64,000 bases of DNA, taken from Bowmanella denitrificans (GTDB lineage Bacteria > Pseudomonadota > Gammaproteobacteria > Enterobacterales > Alteromonadaceae). The stretch covers positions 177,228 to 241,227 of the forward strand of contig NZ_PEBU01000009.1 in the NCBI RefSeq assembly GCF_002887595.1. Direction: 5' to 3'. The position numbers and the translations under genes were made by a program. Positions 29,981 to 39,922 of the stretch are shown in pieces; positions within the stretch are counted from its first letter, which is position 1; each line of letters starts with the position of its first letter. The notes beneath the pieces were generated by a model that was given only the letters and a program-made list of their open reading frames with translations, was not told the origin of the DNA and made no database searches.

Positions 29981-30580
29981 TCAGCAATAGATATAACGAA
30001 AGGTCAGATTGATACGCTCGCCAATCACCTTGCGGGTTTTAGCAATTCCATGCTGCCAATGGCTTTGCGTCGGCCCGGACATGATCAATAAACTGCCGTG
30101 TTGCAGCGGTAGTCTGTGGGTCTGCCCGGTACCTTTATGGCGGAAATCCAGGTTGCGACAGGCCCCCAGACTCACAGAGGCGATCACCGGGTTGCGCCCC
30201 AGTTCAGGCTCATCATCTGAGTGCCAACCCATGCTGTCGTCGCCACTACGGTACCAATTCGCCAGGACCGCATTAAAGCGTTGTCCGCAGGCTTGCTCAC
30301 ATGCCCGTTTTAGTGCGCTGAGCTCGGCAGTCCAGTGCTCTGGTGACAAGGTCAATCCAGAATAACGATATTGTGTGCCAGCATCCCCATACCAGGCTTG
30401 CAACCTGGGGATTTTCACCACTTTGCCGTAGAGTTTGATATGATCCTGACGCCAGGCCAGACTGTCACGAAAGCAACGCAGCAATCCGTCAGCACTGCAC
30501 TGGTCAAGGAAATCCGGTCTATAGTCCAACTCAGCCTGAGGTAAGGTGATTACACCGGTATCGAATAACGACTGCTGCAC
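29981..30580 (-). CDS. AlkB-like 2-oxoglutarate/Fe(II) dioxygenase (ABH2/3-like)
   Basis: 199 residues. The iron triad is His and Asp in MGWHSDDE and His in HWQHGI; the 2-oxoglutarate Arg lies in ERINLTFR. PRLQAWYGD and ANWYRSGDD are typical of the ALKBH2/3-type bacterial DNA-repair dioxygenases that remove alkyl groups from A and C by oxidation. The start is a GTG at 30580 behind GAGG. It is divergent from rlmG with 27 bases between start codons, so promoters must overlap the neighbouring 5' ends. Confidence 0.9.
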   Translation of the reverse strand: MQQSLFDTGVITLPQAELDYRPDFLDQCSADGLLRCFRDSLAWRQDHIKLYGKVVKIPRLQAWYGDAGTQYRYSGLTLSPEHWTAELSALKRACEQACGQRFNAVLANWYRSGDDSMGWHSDDEPELGRNPVIASVSLGACRNLDFRHKGTGQTHRLPLQHGSLLIMSGPTQSHWQHGIAKTRKVIGERINLTFRYIYC

Positions 30581-30607
30581 AAAAGCCTCAAAGAGATCTG
30601 CCGTATC

Positions 30608-31735
30608 ATGAAGGTAATTCTAACCGCAAATGACCACAGCCTTAAGCTGCATCGCTACCCAGCCCGCCTGCAGGACAAAAATGAACAGGCCTGGGATGCT
30701 GCCGATGAGTTACTGCTTGAACAAATGCAAGCGCAGCCCAAACCGGCCAGATTACTGATATTCAATGATGACTGCGGTGCATTAAGCTGTTTTCTTGCCC
30801 ATTGGTCGCCATCCTGGATTAGCGACTCTCAGGTTGCCAGACTGGCTTGCCAGCAAAATTTAGCTGACAACAATATCGCCCCCCATAAGGTCAGCTTTTA
30901 TGACAGCCTGACCTTACCCGAAGGCAAAGCCGATCTGGTGCTGATGAAAATCCCGAAAACCCTGGCACTGCTGGAACACCAGTTAATTCAGTTACAGCCC
31001 AGGGTTGATGCAAACACCCGCATCATTGCTGGTGCCAAGGCCAATCAGATCCAAAAATCCACCCTGGCCTTATTTGAAAAATACCTGGGGTCAACCCACA
31101 CCTCGCTGGCCAAAAAGAAGGCCAGATTAGTGTTTTGCCAACCGCAAACGCGCACGCCAGTGCCTTCGCCCTATCCAGATATCTGGCCACTGGAAGGCAC
31201 AACATTGCAGATACACAACCACGCCAATGTGTTTGCCAGAGCGCAACTGGATATCGGTGCCCGCTTTCTGCTGCAGCACCTTCCGGATGCCAGCAATAAG
31301 CGGGTAATCGACCTGGGTTGTGGAAATGGCGTGCTGGGGCTGAGCCTGTTGGCGCGCGCACCAGTGGCTAAACTGCTGTTTGTTGACGAGTCATTTATGG
31401 CCGTCGAATCAGCCAGGCTGAATGTGCAACATAACCTGCCGGACAGGCTCAACCACTGTGAATTTATCGCCAGCAACTGCCTGGAGCAGGTACCACAGCT
31501 GCAAGTTGATCTGGTGCTGTGTAATCCGCCCTTTCATCAGCAGCAACGCATTACCGACCATATTGCCTGGCAGATGTTTAATGACGCCCGGCGTTATTTG
31601 CGTTCAGGCGGAGAGCTGCGTATTGTCGGCAATCGCCATTTAGGTTATCAGGACAAACTGAAACGGCTGTTTGGTGGCTGTCGCCAGGTTGCAGTCAATA
31701 ATAAATTCGTTATCTTATCTGCATATAAAAACTAA
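30608..31735 (+). CDS. rlmG: 23S rRNA (guanine-N2)-methyltransferase RlmG
   Basis: 375 residues: an N-terminal degenerate methyltransferase-like domain and a C-terminal catalytic Rossmann domain with SAM loop VIDLGCGNGVLGL near residue 235 and catalytic VLCNPPFHQ near 300. This two-domain layout belongs to RlmG/RsmC proteins. PYPDIWPLEG and KLLFVDESFMAVESA fit RlmG, which makes m2G1835 of 23S rRNA. The cyclophilin gene follows after a strong AGGAGG. Confidence 0.92.
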   Translation: MKVILTANDHSLKLHRYPARLQDKNEQAWDAADELLLEQMQAQPKPARLLIFNDDCGALSCFLAHWSPSWISDSQVARLACQQNLADNNIAPHKVSFYDSLTLPEGKADLVLMKIPKTLALLEHQLIQLQPRVDANTRIIAGAKANQIQKSTLALFEKYLGSTHTSLAKKKARLVFCQPQTRTPVPSPYPDIWPLEGTTLQIHNHANVFARAQLDIGARFLLQHLPDASNKRVIDLGCGNGVLGLSLLARAPVAKLLFVDESFMAVESARLNVQHNLPDRLNHCEFIASNCLEQVPQLQVDLVLCNPPFHQQQRITDHIAWQMFNDARRYLRSGGELRIVGNRHLGYQDKLKRLFGGCRQVAVNNKFVILSAYKN

Positions 31736-31746
31736 GGAGGACTGTC

Positions 31747-32340
31747 ATGTATCGGATGATGGCCGCACTTATCTTTTGTTTTTCTACCTTAACACTGGCC
31801 GCCGATGACGGCTCACAGCTGCAAAAAGGCAATCTGTTTCCACGGGTTAAATTAGATACCAATATGGGCAGTATTGTGGTTGAACTGGACCGGGCCAGCG
31901 CCCCCATTACCACCAATAATTTCCTGTTGTATGTGGATAAACGCAGCTATGAAGGCACGATATTTCACCGTGTTATTCAGGACTTTGTGGTGCAGGGCGG
32001 CGGCTACGACAAGGACTTTAATACCAAACCGGTGATGAAAACCATCTTTAATGAGTCAGGCAACGGTAATAAGAATGAGCTGTATACTATCGCCATGGCC
32101 AGGGAAAATGATCCTCACTCCGCTGGCCGTCAGTTTTTTTTCAATATGAACGATAATCCCAGCCTCGATCCAGGTCGAAAGTGGGGCTATGCGGTATTTG
32201 GCCGGGTAGTGGAAGGCACAGAGGTGCTGGACAAAATTGCCGCCGTAGAAACGCAGGTCCATCCTACCTGGGGCTGGCCAGATGTGCCGGTGGAGCCGGT
32301 AATCCTGGAAAAAGCTACGTTGTTACCGCAGACGTTCTGA
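31747..32340 (+). CDS. ppiA: Secreted cyclophilin-type peptidyl-prolyl isomerase
   Basis: 197 residues. A signal peptide (cleaved near TLAADD) is followed by a compact cyclophilin domain with YEGTIFHRVIQDFVVQGGGYD (active-site Arg, Phe, Gln), SAGRQFFFNMNDNPSLD and GYAVFGRVVEG. Periplasmic proline isomerisation during protein folding. AGGAGG precedes the ATG, 11 bases after the rlmG stop, so both are probably in one transcript. Confidence 0.92.
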   Translation: MYRMMAALIFCFSTLTLAADDGSQLQKGNLFPRVKLDTNMGSIVVELDRASAPITTNNFLLYVDKRSYEGTIFHRVIQDFVVQGGGYDKDFNTKPVMKTIFNESGNGNKNELYTIAMARENDPHSAGRQFFFNMNDNPSLDPGRKWGYAVFGRVVEGTEVLDKIAAVETQVHPTWGWPDVPVEPVILEKATLLPQTF

Positions 32341-32345
32341 CGACC

Positions 32346-32375
32346 AAAAAACAACCAGACAGGCGTTGTTTTTTT
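32346..32375 (+). terminator. A/T-rich hairpin terminator after the cyclophilin gene
   Basis: Stem AAAAAACAAC (32346-32355) / GTTGTTTTTT (32365-32374), 9-base loop, running into a T tract. AT-rich but well placed 5 bases after the stop. Confidence 0.6.
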
Positions 32376-32428
32376 ATTTAACAACGCGCTATTCTGTTTG
32401 CTCGTTTTTGGCATTGGACGCCCAGCAG

Positions 32429-33106
32429 ATGAAATCCGTTTTAATAGTTAGCATTGCGTTAGTCGTCGCGGCAGGTACTTATGTAGCGCTAAACACTAAT
32501 GAACCCGGCTTAGTAACTGAAAATGAATTGAATAATTCAGATAGTGAAAGTCCTTCCCCATCTTTGCCTTCGCAACCAAGCTTTTCAGCTGCATTATCTA
32601 GCAGCACACCGTCAAAACCTGATTCCCCTGATACCCTGGCAGAGCCTCTAAGCAGCTTAACCAGGCAAAATAATGCTTCATTGGATCCAAGCCGCTTTAG
32701 CTCAGAACAAGCGCTGAACCAAAGCTTTATATACCCCGATAATACTGTATCCAGAACCTCACTAAATGACTTTTTTCTACACTCCGACTTTCATCAATGG
32801 GTAGACAACATTAGCGCGATGCAAAAATCCCAGGCCAGTATTGAAAGGGAAATCAAACTGTTCGAGCAGCTAACCAACAAGCTGGGGGGCAGAGTGTTTG
32901 GCGAGGAATATGCCTGTGCCGGGCGAATTTGTGTCGTACAGTTTTCCTATGATGCCGACGTCAGCAAAGAAGAGCTGTCGGACTTAAGCGAATTTGATAA
33001 AAACTACGTGTTTATGAACCATGCTGCAAACGCTGGCGAAGGGCAACAATTCCGGGCTATCTACATTCAAACCGATGACCCTTCGACCCTGACCATTGGC
33101 GACTAA
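32429..33106 (+). CDS. Unrecognised membrane-anchored periplasmic protein
   Basis: 225 residues from the ATG at 32429; the frame is open 21 codons further upstream but that part overlaps the terminator. An N-terminal hydrophobic segment (VLIVSIALVVAAGTYVAL) is followed by about 80 residues rich in Ser, Pro, Asn and Asp, likely a flexible periplasmic linker. A folded C-terminal region then has two Cys five residues apart (ACAGRIC) that could form a disulfide. I do not recognise the family. It is convergent with djlA, with 16 bases between stops. Confidence 0.65.
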   Translation: MKSVLIVSIALVVAAGTYVALNTNEPGLVTENELNNSDSESPSPSLPSQPSFSAALSSSTPSKPDSPDTLAEPLSSLTRQNNASLDPSRFSSEQALNQSFIYPDNTVSRTSLNDFFLHSDFHQWVDNISAMQKSQASIEREIKLFEQLTNKLGGRVFGEEYACAGRICVVQFSYDADVSKEELSDLSEFDKNYVFMNHAANAGEGQQFRAIYIQTDDPSTLTIGD

Positions 33107-33122
33107 AAAACTGCCGCTCCGC

Positions 33123-33968
33123 TTAACCTTCGCGCTGTTTACGAATTAATTCATAAGCGGCCTGGATATCCTGGGCTTTATTTTTAGCAATTTCCATGGC
33201 TTGCTTTGGCAGGCCTTTGGACACCAGTTTGTCCGGATGGTTTTCGCTCATCAGCTTGCGGTAAGTCTTTTTAATCTGCGCCATATCATCGGTTTTACTT
33301 ACTCCCAGAATCTTGTAGGCGTCTTCCAGGCTATTGGCGTCAGTATAACTCTGCTTAGGGCCAGAATGGCTGTAGGTGCGCCGATGATGGCTGCGGGTAC
33401 GAAAACGCAGTTCGGCTTCGTAAACGGACAGCAAGTACAGCAGTTCATGTTTACGAAAACCCAGATGACTGGCCGCTGTCTCCAGTACTTTTTGCTCTGC
33501 ACTGTCCAGACTGCCGTCGGCATAGGCGGCCTGAATAAGAATCTCCAGAAACACCTGCATAATGTCCCGCCGACCATGACAGGAATCGCGAAATTCCAGC
33601 AAAATATCTTTAATGGGAAAATCTGCGGCTTTGCCTTCCCGAAATGCCTGTTGTGCTTCTTTGCGGGTATCACCGCTCAATCCCATCTGATCCATCAAGC
33701 GGGTGGCCATCTGAATTTCTTCGTTGGTGACTGTGCCACTGGCTTTGGCCACATGCCCCATACAGGCGAACAAAGCATGAAAAAACACCGCCTGGCGCTT
33801 AAAATCATCGCCCTGGCCAAAAAAACGCCCAAAGCCGCCCATCTGATCAAAATTCTGGCTATAGCCCTTGTCAAACAAGTGTCCAACAATAAAACCCAGT
33901 ACCGCCCCTGGTAGTCGGCCGAACATAAAGCCAAAAAACGTACCTAGCAATTTACCCCAGATGGGCAT
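33123..33968 (-). CDS. djlA: Membrane-anchored DnaJ-like co-chaperone DjlA
   Basis: 281 residues. An N-terminal glycine-rich membrane segment (LLGTFFGFMFGRLPGAVLGF) is followed by a TerB-like helical domain (about 55-175) and a C-terminal J domain from DAYKILGVSKTDD with the HPD signature in MSENHPDKL. DjlA stimulates DnaK at the inner membrane. The ATG at 33968 is preferred (AAGGA upstream); the codon at 33974 is TTG. It is divergent from lptD, the same neighbour as in enteric bacteria. Confidence 0.94.
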   Translation of the reverse strand: MPIWGKLLGTFFGFMFGRLPGAVLGFIVGHLFDKGYSQNFDQMGGFGRFFGQGDDFKRQAVFFHALFACMGHVAKASGTVTNEEIQMATRLMDQMGLSGDTRKEAQQAFREGKAADFPIKDILLEFRDSCHGRRDIMQVFLEILIQAAYADGSLDSAEQKVLETAASHLGFRKHELLYLLSVYEAELRFRTRSHHRRTYSHSGPKQSYTDANSLEDAYKILGVSKTDDMAQIKKTYRKLMSENHPDKLVSKGLPKQAMEIAKNKAQDIQAAYELIRKQREG

Positions 33969-34158
33969 GCGCAATATCCTTGTTGAAATTAAGCGTCATC
34001 AAAAACTGTTTGTATCTATGGGTTATGCAAGCCCGTTGCGCGGTTAATATATCGAATCGTCCAAAGCAATTGAAGCGGATTCCCTTAGGTTTCAAGGCAG
34101 CAATCAACCCGATAGCGGCCAATAAACAAAAAAAAACATATTATAAGCCCGCTTTTCT

Positions 34159-34187
34159 GCAACTCTGCTGGTAAAACTGGTCGAAAC
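34159..34187 (+). promoter_or_regulatory. Possible sigma-E-type promoter upstream of lptD
   Basis: GCAACTC near 34159 and GTCGAAA near 34180, separated by about 14 bases, resemble the envelope-stress consensus GGAACTT / GTCTAA. lptD-surA is a classic sigma-E target in Escherichia coli. The match is imperfect and read by eye. Confidence 0.3.
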
Positions 34188-34249
34188 CCTTAAAATCTGG
34201 CCATCATGCAAATGTCACAGATTGTTATCAAAGGGATTTCCATTCGCCT

Positions 34250-36463
34250 ATGAGACTAAAGCGCCTGCCCCTCGCCATATTCTGGTTGCTAAGTACGTCT
34301 GCAACGGCGCAACAGATGGAATGTCCCATCCCCGAACGGCAGATATTGCCAGACGCTCCTGTCACCAATCCGGGGGATATTCATGTCAAGGCAGGAAGAA
34401 CGGAGATCCAACAGGACAACCTGGCGCTGTTCAGTGGCAATGTCGAAATTAACTCTGAGCAGGGCTTAATTCAGGCACAACGAGCCAGGATAGACAAGAC
34501 GCAGCGTGCACTGCATGCCGACGGTAATATTCGTTTTGCTGATCAGCAGATTCAGGTCAACAGCGATCAGATCGACATTAATCTGGCTTCAGGTAAGTTA
34601 CGGCTGGAAAACACCGAATATCAGATGCTGGGCTTTCAGGGACGAGGTCTGGCCGACAGTATTCAGTTGGATAGCCAGCAAGGCTTAGAATTGCAAGAGG
34701 TGAGTTTTTCAACCTGTCCGGCAGGTGCCGAAGACTGGCTTATCAAGGCCAGCAGTCTGCAGTTAAGCCCAGATGACAATTGGGGGACGGCGCGCAATAC
34801 CCGGTTCTACCTGGGTGGCGTACCGGTTTTCTATCTGCCCTATTTTAAGTTTCCTGTTACAGATCAGCGTCAGACCGGCCTGTTGTTTCCAAAGGTATCC
34901 ACGTCAGACAAAGTGGGGGTCAGCTACGAGCAACCCTTCTACTGGAACATTGCGCCAAACTACGATGCCACCATCAGCCCCAGGATTATGACCGACCGAG
35001 GGGTGCAGTTAAAAACCGAGTTTCGTTATCTGACAGCCGCCCACAGTGGTCAGTTGGACCTGGAATATCTGGCTGATGACAGGCGCTATGAGCCGGACGA
35101 TGCCCGCTATTTTTACCGCTTTTTGCACCAGGGTAAGCTGTCTGAAAACTGGCAAATCAGTGCACAGGTAAATGGCCTGAGTGACGACAACTATATTGTC
35201 GACTTGGGTTCTGACTACTACAACCGGGGAGATACCCATCTGTATCAGACCCTGGCAGTAAACTACTTCTCAGATCCATTGGATTTTTCTGCTGAAATTC
35301 GCGACTTTGAGGTCATTGGTGATCACCCCAGTGCCTACCGTGCGGTACCGGAATTGAAGTTACATTACCGTCAGGCATTATCTGACTATTTAAATTTCCG
35401 TCTGCGCAGTGAATTAGCCAGATTTGAAGATGGTCGCAGCGACACCCCCTCGGCCAGCCGCCTGCATCTGATGCCTACCCTAAGCCTGCCTTTGCAAAAC
35501 GCCTGGGGGGAGTTGTTGACTGAAGCCAGTGTGTTGCAAACCTGGTACAGGCAGGATTTGCCGGACGGTTCAGCATTATCAGAGAATGTCAGCCGTACGC
35601 TTGGGCAGGGGCGTATTTACGGCGCCATCAATTTCGAAAAACAAACGGAACTCTTTGGCGACAGCATGACTCAGACACTGGAGCCCAAATTTCAATATTT
35701 GTATACCAGCTATGAAAATCAGGATGCCATCGGTCTGTATGACAGCAACAGGTTATTGAACGACTACACCGGCTTATTCAGAGGTCAGGAGTTTGTTGGT
35801 CTGGACAGAATAAGTGATTCCAATCATCTGACATTGGGGGTCACAACCAGGTTGCTCGACGCCCGAAATAAAGAGTTATTCAAGCTTAGCCTTGGACAGA
35901 TATTTTATTTCAATAACACCAGACTCACCGAATACCGACGTGAAGATGACCGTTCTGCACTGGCAGCAGAGCTGGATTGGCGCTTGAGCAGCAAATGGAT
36001 GGCCCGCTCCGCGATACAGTTGTCTGCGTCTAACCAGAAAGTAGAACGCAGCAATCTGACGCTGGACTACCGACTTAGCGAAGACAAGTTGTTACAGATT
36101 AGCCACAGGTATGTGCGAGATATTTCCGGTGAGGAAATCAATCAGTTGGGCCTCACCGCCAGTTGGCCACTGGCGCAAAATTGGCACTGGGTGGGACGCT
36201 GGTACAAGGATCTGCATGGCAAACGTACCATCGAAAGCTTCACTGGCATACAATATGAGTCCTGTTGCTGGGCTATTCAGGTGGGCAGTATGCGCTACCT
36301 GAGCAACCGCTTCGATGCATTGGGTGGCCAAAGCACAGAGGAGTTTGATACTTCCATCATGTTAGAGTTTGTATTTAAGGGCGTGGGCAGCAAGAAAGGC
36401 TCCCGCACCATGTTAGATGAAGGTCTGTTTGGCTACAGGCAACCATATTTTTTGCATAATTAA
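34250..36463 (+). CDS. lptD: LPS-assembly outer-membrane protein LptD
   Basis: 737 residues. A signal peptide ends near SATAQQ. An N-terminal LptA-like beta-jellyroll (about 45-150; GDIHVKAGRTEIQQDNLALFSGNVEI) leads to a C-terminal 26-strand barrel containing GVPVFYLPYFKFPVTDQRQTG. Four cysteines (MECPIP, STCPAG and the adjacent pair ESCCWA) match the positions forming the two inter-domain disulfides of LptD. It inserts lipopolysaccharide into the outer leaflet with LptE. First gene of the lptD-surA-pdxA-rsmA-apaG-apaH operon. Confidence 0.97.
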   Translation: MRLKRLPLAIFWLLSTSATAQQMECPIPERQILPDAPVTNPGDIHVKAGRTEIQQDNLALFSGNVEINSEQGLIQAQRARIDKTQRALHADGNIRFADQQIQVNSDQIDINLASGKLRLENTEYQMLGFQGRGLADSIQLDSQQGLELQEVSFSTCPAGAEDWLIKASSLQLSPDDNWGTARNTRFYLGGVPVFYLPYFKFPVTDQRQTGLLFPKVSTSDKVGVSYEQPFYWNIAPNYDATISPRIMTDRGVQLKTEFRYLTAAHSGQLDLEYLADDRRYEPDDARYFYRFLHQGKLSENWQISAQVNGLSDDNYIVDLGSDYYNRGDTHLYQTLAVNYFSDPLDFSAEIRDFEVIGDHPSAYRAVPELKLHYRQALSDYLNFRLRSELARFEDGRSDTPSASRLHLMPTLSLPLQNAWGELLTEASVLQTWYRQDLPDGSALSENVSRTLGQGRIYGAINFEKQTELFGDSMTQTLEPKFQYLYTSYENQDAIGLYDSNRLLNDYTGLFRGQEFVGLDRISDSNHLTLGVTTRLLDARNKELFKLSLGQIFYFNNTRLTEYRREDDRSALAAELDWRLSSKWMARSAIQLSASNQKVERSNLTLDYRLSEDKLLQISHRYVRDISGEEINQLGLTASWPLAQNWHWVGRWYKDLHGKRTIESFTGIQYESCCWAIQVGSMRYLSNRFDALGGQSTEEFDTSIMLEFVFKGVGSKKGSRTMLDEGLFGYRQPYFLHN

Positions 36464-36474
36464 TGAAGATAACT

Positions 36475-37755
36475 ATGAAATTAAAAGCAGTATTGTGTTC
36501 GGCATTGGTGCTGGTAAGCACGCTTGGCCAGGCCAAACAGGTTGAATTGGACAAAGTGGCGGTGATCGTCAACCAAGGTGTCGTGCTGGAAAGTGAAATC
36601 AAAGAATTGGTCGCGTCGGTTAAGAAAAATGCCCTGACCTCTGGCCAGGAACTGCCTTCAGATGCCGCCCTGCGCACACAGGCAACAGAGCGCTTAATTC
36701 TGACCAATCTGCAGATGCAGATGGCTGAGCGGATGGGCATTCAAATTAGCGATCCGCAACTTGAACAAACCATTGGCAACATCGCGCGCCAGGAAGGTGT
36801 TTCTGTGGAAACCCTGCGTCAGAAACTGGCAGAAGAAGGCGTAAGCTATGACAGTTACCGCGAAGAAATCCGTCGTGAGCTCATCACTGGTGAAGTGCGC
36901 CGGGCCAATGTGCGTCGCCGTGTTTATATTACCCCGCAGGAAATTGACAGCCTGGTTAAACTGATGGAGCAGCAAGGCCAGCAACAAGCCGAATACCATT
37001 TGGGTCACATTCTGGTGGGCTTTCCTCCTGAACCCACTCCAGAAGATATTGACGCCGCGCGCGAACGGGCCGACAAGGTATTGGAACTGCTGAACAACGG
37101 CTCTGATTTTGCCAAAATTGCCATTGCCTCCTCATCTGGTGCTAAGGCGTTGGATGGCGGTGATATGGGCTGGATGAACATTAACGCCATGCCCACACTA
37201 TTTGCTGAAGCCGTGCACAGTAAAAAGAAAGACGATTTAATTGGTCCTATTCGCAGCGGCGCAGGCTTCCATATTCTTAAAATTATCGACCTGCGTGGTG
37301 TGCAAACAGTAGAAGTAACCGAAGTCAGTGCTCGTCATATCCTGATTAAACCGTCGGTGATCCTGAGCGAAGAGAAAGCCGAACAAATGCTAAAAGACTT
37401 CCGCGCCCAAGTCCTTGCTGGTGAAGCAGACTTTGCCGCTCTGGCTAAAGAACATTCTGCCGATCCTGGCTCAGCACTTAAGGGCGGTGAACTTGGCTGG
37501 GCTGATCCGAATATCTATGTGCCTGAGTTTCGCGATACCCTCAACAACCTGGAAAAAGATGAGATAAGCCAACCGTTTCGCACGGTGCACGGCTGGCACT
37601 TGGCACAACTGATCGATAAGCGCACTGGCGATGCCACCGATAAGGTGCAGCAGGAAAAGGCTTATCAGTTGCTGTTTAACCGAAAGTTTGCCGAAGAAAC
37701 AGACAACTGGCTGAGAGAGATGCGTGACGAGGCCTATATCGACGTTCTGGAGTAA
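36475..37755 (+). CDS. surA: Periplasmic chaperone/peptidyl-prolyl isomerase SurA
   Basis: 426 residues. A signal peptide ends near LGQAKQ; then come a SurA N-terminal domain ([20 protein letters not shown]) and two parvulin domains (about 170-270 starting [13 protein letters not shown], and 285-385 starting ARHILIKPS). It escorts outer-membrane proteins, including LptD, to BAM. The ATG at 36475 has GAAG upstream; an in-frame ATG at 36463 overlaps the lptD stop (TAATG) and would add 4 residues. Confidence 0.96.
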   Translation: MKLKAVLCSALVLVSTLGQAKQVELDKVAVIVNQGVVLESEIKELVASVKKNALTSGQELPSDAALRTQATERLILTNLQMQMAERMGIQISDPQLEQTIGNIARQEGVSVETLRQKLAEEGVSYDSYREEIRRELITGEVRRANVRRRVYITPQEIDSLVKLMEQQGQQQAEYHLGHILVGFPPEPTPEDIDAARERADKVLELLNNGSDFAKIAIASSSGAKALDGGDMGWMNINAMPTLFAEAVHSKKKDDLIGPIRSGAGFHILKIIDLRGVQTVEVTEVSARHILIKPSVILSEEKAEQMLKDFRAQVLAGEADFAALAKEHSADPGSALKGGELGWADPNIYVPEFRDTLNNLEKDEISQPFRTVHGWHLAQLIDKRTGDATDKVQQEKAYQLLFNRKFAEETDNWLREMRDEAYIDVLE

Positions 37756-37759
37756 TAGC

Positions 37760-38749
37760 TTGAGTCTACCTCCAGTACGTATTGCCATCACGCCCGGAGA
37801 ACCGGCCGGTATCGGGCCGGATCTCACTCTGCAGCTACTGCAACAACAATGGCCAGCACAGTTGGTGTTATTTGGTTGTGGGGCAATGCTGCAGCAGCGC
37901 GCGGCGCAGTTAGGGCTGCCATTACAACTGTTGACGTATGCCCCTGATGTTCGAGCAAGTCAGCAACCCGGCCAGGCTTATCTGGTAGACATTCCTGTCA
38001 CAGCAACAGTGGTGCCGGGGCAGTTAGATAGCAACAACGGCCACTATGTGGTGGAAACCCTGCGTCAGGCCAGTGAAAAAAATATCAGTGGTGAATTTGA
38101 TGCTGTAGTAACAGGGCCAGTACACAAAGGTATTATTAATCAGGCCGGGGTGTCATTTAGTGGTCATACCGAATATTTTGCCCAGCAGGCCAACACTCCT
38201 GATGTGGTGATGATGCTGGCTACTGAAGGTCTGCGTGTGGTGCTGGCGACCACTCACATCCCGCTGGCCTATGTGTCCAAAGCTATTACCCGTGAGCGTC
38301 TGCACAAGGTTATCCATATCGTCAATACCGACCTGATTCTAAAATTCGGAATTCGCCGCCCTAAAATCTATGTATGTGGGCTGAATCCCCATGCCGGAGA
38401 AGGCGGGCATATAGGTCGGGAAGAGCTGGATGTGATCATCCCGGCGTTGGATGAACTAAGAGCAGAAGGTTTAGAATTGATTGGCCCATTACCCGCCGAT
38501 ACCATTTTTCAACCCAAATACCTGCAACAGGCTGATGCGGTACTGGCCATGTACCATGATCAGGGGCTGCCGGTACTGAAATATAAAGGCTTTGGCGCCT
38601 CGGTAAATATCACGCTGGGCTTACCTTTTATCCGTACCTCAGTGGATCATGGCACCGCCCTGGATCTGGCCGGTAGCGGGCAGGCAGATGTTGGCAGTTT
38701 TTCTGTCGCTTTACACAGAGCCATTGAACTGGCTGGAATTCGTCAATGA
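37760..38749 (+). CDS. pdxA: 4-hydroxythreonine-4-phosphate dehydrogenase
   Basis: 329 residues, the same length as the E. coli enzyme. Family motifs: [36 protein letters not shown] (zinc His), [14 protein letters not shown] and [16 protein letters not shown] (zinc His). It oxidises 4-phosphohydroxy-L-threonine in vitamin B6 biosynthesis. The start is TTG at 37760, with GGAG 7 bases upstream. The frame is open upstream to an ATG at 37724 inside surA, but that ATG would overlap surA and lacks a ribosome site. It overlaps rsmA by 4 bases. Confidence 0.95.
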   Translation: MSLPPVRIAITPGEPAGIGPDLTLQLLQQQWPAQLVLFGCGAMLQQRAAQLGLPLQLLTYAPDVRASQQPGQAYLVDIPVTATVVPGQLDSNNGHYVVETLRQASEKNISGEFDAVVTGPVHKGIINQAGVSFSGHTEYFAQQANTPDVVMMLATEGLRVVLATTHIPLAYVSKAITRERLHKVIHIVNTDLILKFGIRRPKIYVCGLNPHAGEGGHIGREELDVIIPALDELRAEGLELIGPLPADTIFQPKYLQQADAVLAMYHDQGLPVLKYKGFGASVNITLGLPFIRTSVDHGTALDLAGSGQADVGSFSVALHRAIELAGIRQ

Positions 38750-39552
38750 GTAAGCAACATTTAGGGCATACGGCCCGTAAAAGATTTGGCCAAAACTTCC
38801 TGCATGACCAATATATTATTTCACAAATCGTCGACGCAATTGCACCGATGCCGGGCCAGAATCTGGTTGAAATAGGTCCGGGGTTGGGAGCGCTCACCGA
38901 GCCGGTTTGCGAGCAGGTGGACAAATTAACCGTGGTGGAATTGGACCGGGATCTGGCTGCCAGATTGCGCACCCACCCTTTTATTGCATCCAAGCTCAAT
39001 ATTGTGGAAAGCGATGCACTGAAGTTTGATTTCAGTCAGTTGGTAGAACAAGACCGGCCACTGAGAATATTTGGTAACCTGCCATATAATATTTCTACCC
39101 CTTTGATGTTTCACTTGTTCAGCTTTGCCGACCAGGTTCAGGACATGCACTTTATGTTGCAAAAAGAAGTGGTCAAACGGCTAGCGGCCGGCCCTGGCGG
39201 TAAAGACTATGGGCGTCTGTCGGTGATGGCGCAGTACCACTGTCAGGTGATTCCCGTGCTGGAAGTGCCGCCTGGTGCTTTCAAACCAGCACCAAAGGTA
39301 GATTCGGCGGTGGTTCGCCTGATACCCCACAAACAGAAGCCAATCGAAGTGCAAAGCTTACAAAATTTGAATCAGGTCTGTGCCATGGCGTTTAACCAGC
39401 GACGTAAAACCATCAGAAACAGCCTGCGTACCCTGATTGACGATAACACTTTTGAAGAATTAGGCCTTAAGCCAGAGCTTCGTGCCGAGAACCTTAGTTT
39501 GGCAGATTTTGCAGCCTTGTCTGATCGCATCAAACCATTGGACCAAGCGTGA
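38746..39552 (+). CDS. rsmA: 16S rRNA dimethyladenosine transferase RsmA (KsgA)
   Basis: 268 residues. N-terminal [22 protein letters not shown]-binding [14 protein letters not shown] and catalytic [10 protein letters not shown] identify KsgA, which dimethylates two adenosines near the 3' end of 16S rRNA. It starts within the pdxA stop (ATGA) and its own stop overlaps the apaG start (GTGA), so three genes are translationally linked. Confidence 0.97.
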   Translation: MSKQHLGHTARKRFGQNFLHDQYIISQIVDAIAPMPGQNLVEIGPGLGALTEPVCEQVDKLTVVELDRDLAARLRTHPFIASKLNIVESDALKFDFSQLVEQDRPLRIFGNLPYNISTPLMFHLFSFADQVQDMHFMLQKEVVKRLAAGPGGKDYGRLSVMAQYHCQVIPVLEVPPGAFKPAPKVDSAVVRLIPHKQKPIEVQSLQNLNQVCAMAFNQRRKTIRNSLRTLIDDNTFEELGLKPELRAENLSLADFAALSDRIKPLDQA

Positions 39553-39920
39553 AGAGTCCTATCGTTATCCATGTGAAAACCGAATATCTGCCCGGTAGTT
39601 CAAATCCTGCACAACAGAGGTTTGCCTTCGCTTATCACATCAGCATTACTAATATGGGTAACGAGCCCGCTCAATTGCTCAACCGCTACTGGCTGATAAG
39701 TGACGCCAACGGCAAAGTCAGCGAAGTCTCAGGTGCAGGAGTGGTCGGCAAGCAACCTCATATTGGCGTGGGAGAGACTTACGAATACAGCAGTGGCGCT
39801 ATTCTGGATACACCTGTCGGCAGTATGCAGGGATACTATGAGATGCAACGCCCGGATGGAGAAAGGTTTCAGGCCCCCATCGCTATTTTTCGCTTGGCCG
39901 TTCCTAATTTGATCAACTGA
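39549..39920 (+). CDS. apaG: ApaG/Co2+-Mg2+ efflux-associated protein
   Basis: 123 residues, single ApaG (DUF525) beta-sandwich domain: [29 protein letters not shown] and [34 protein letters not shown]. The start is a GTG overlapping the rsmA stop by 4 bases. The fold is like fibronectin type III, and the biochemical role is not settled. It is always found with rsmA and apaH in this order in gammaproteobacteria. Confidence 0.95.
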   Translation: MKSPIVIHVKTEYLPGSSNPAQQRFAFAYHISITNMGNEPAQLLNRYWLISDANGKVSEVSGAGVVGKQPHIGVGETYEYSSGAILDTPVGSMQGYYEMQRPDGERFQAPIAIFRLAVPNLIN

Positions 39921-39922
39921 AT

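Noticed and set aside
37724..37759. Upstream ATG start for pdxA inside surA
   Set aside because: Would overlap surA by more than 30 bases and lacks a ribosome site; the TTG at 37760 has GGAG and gives the standard 329-residue length.
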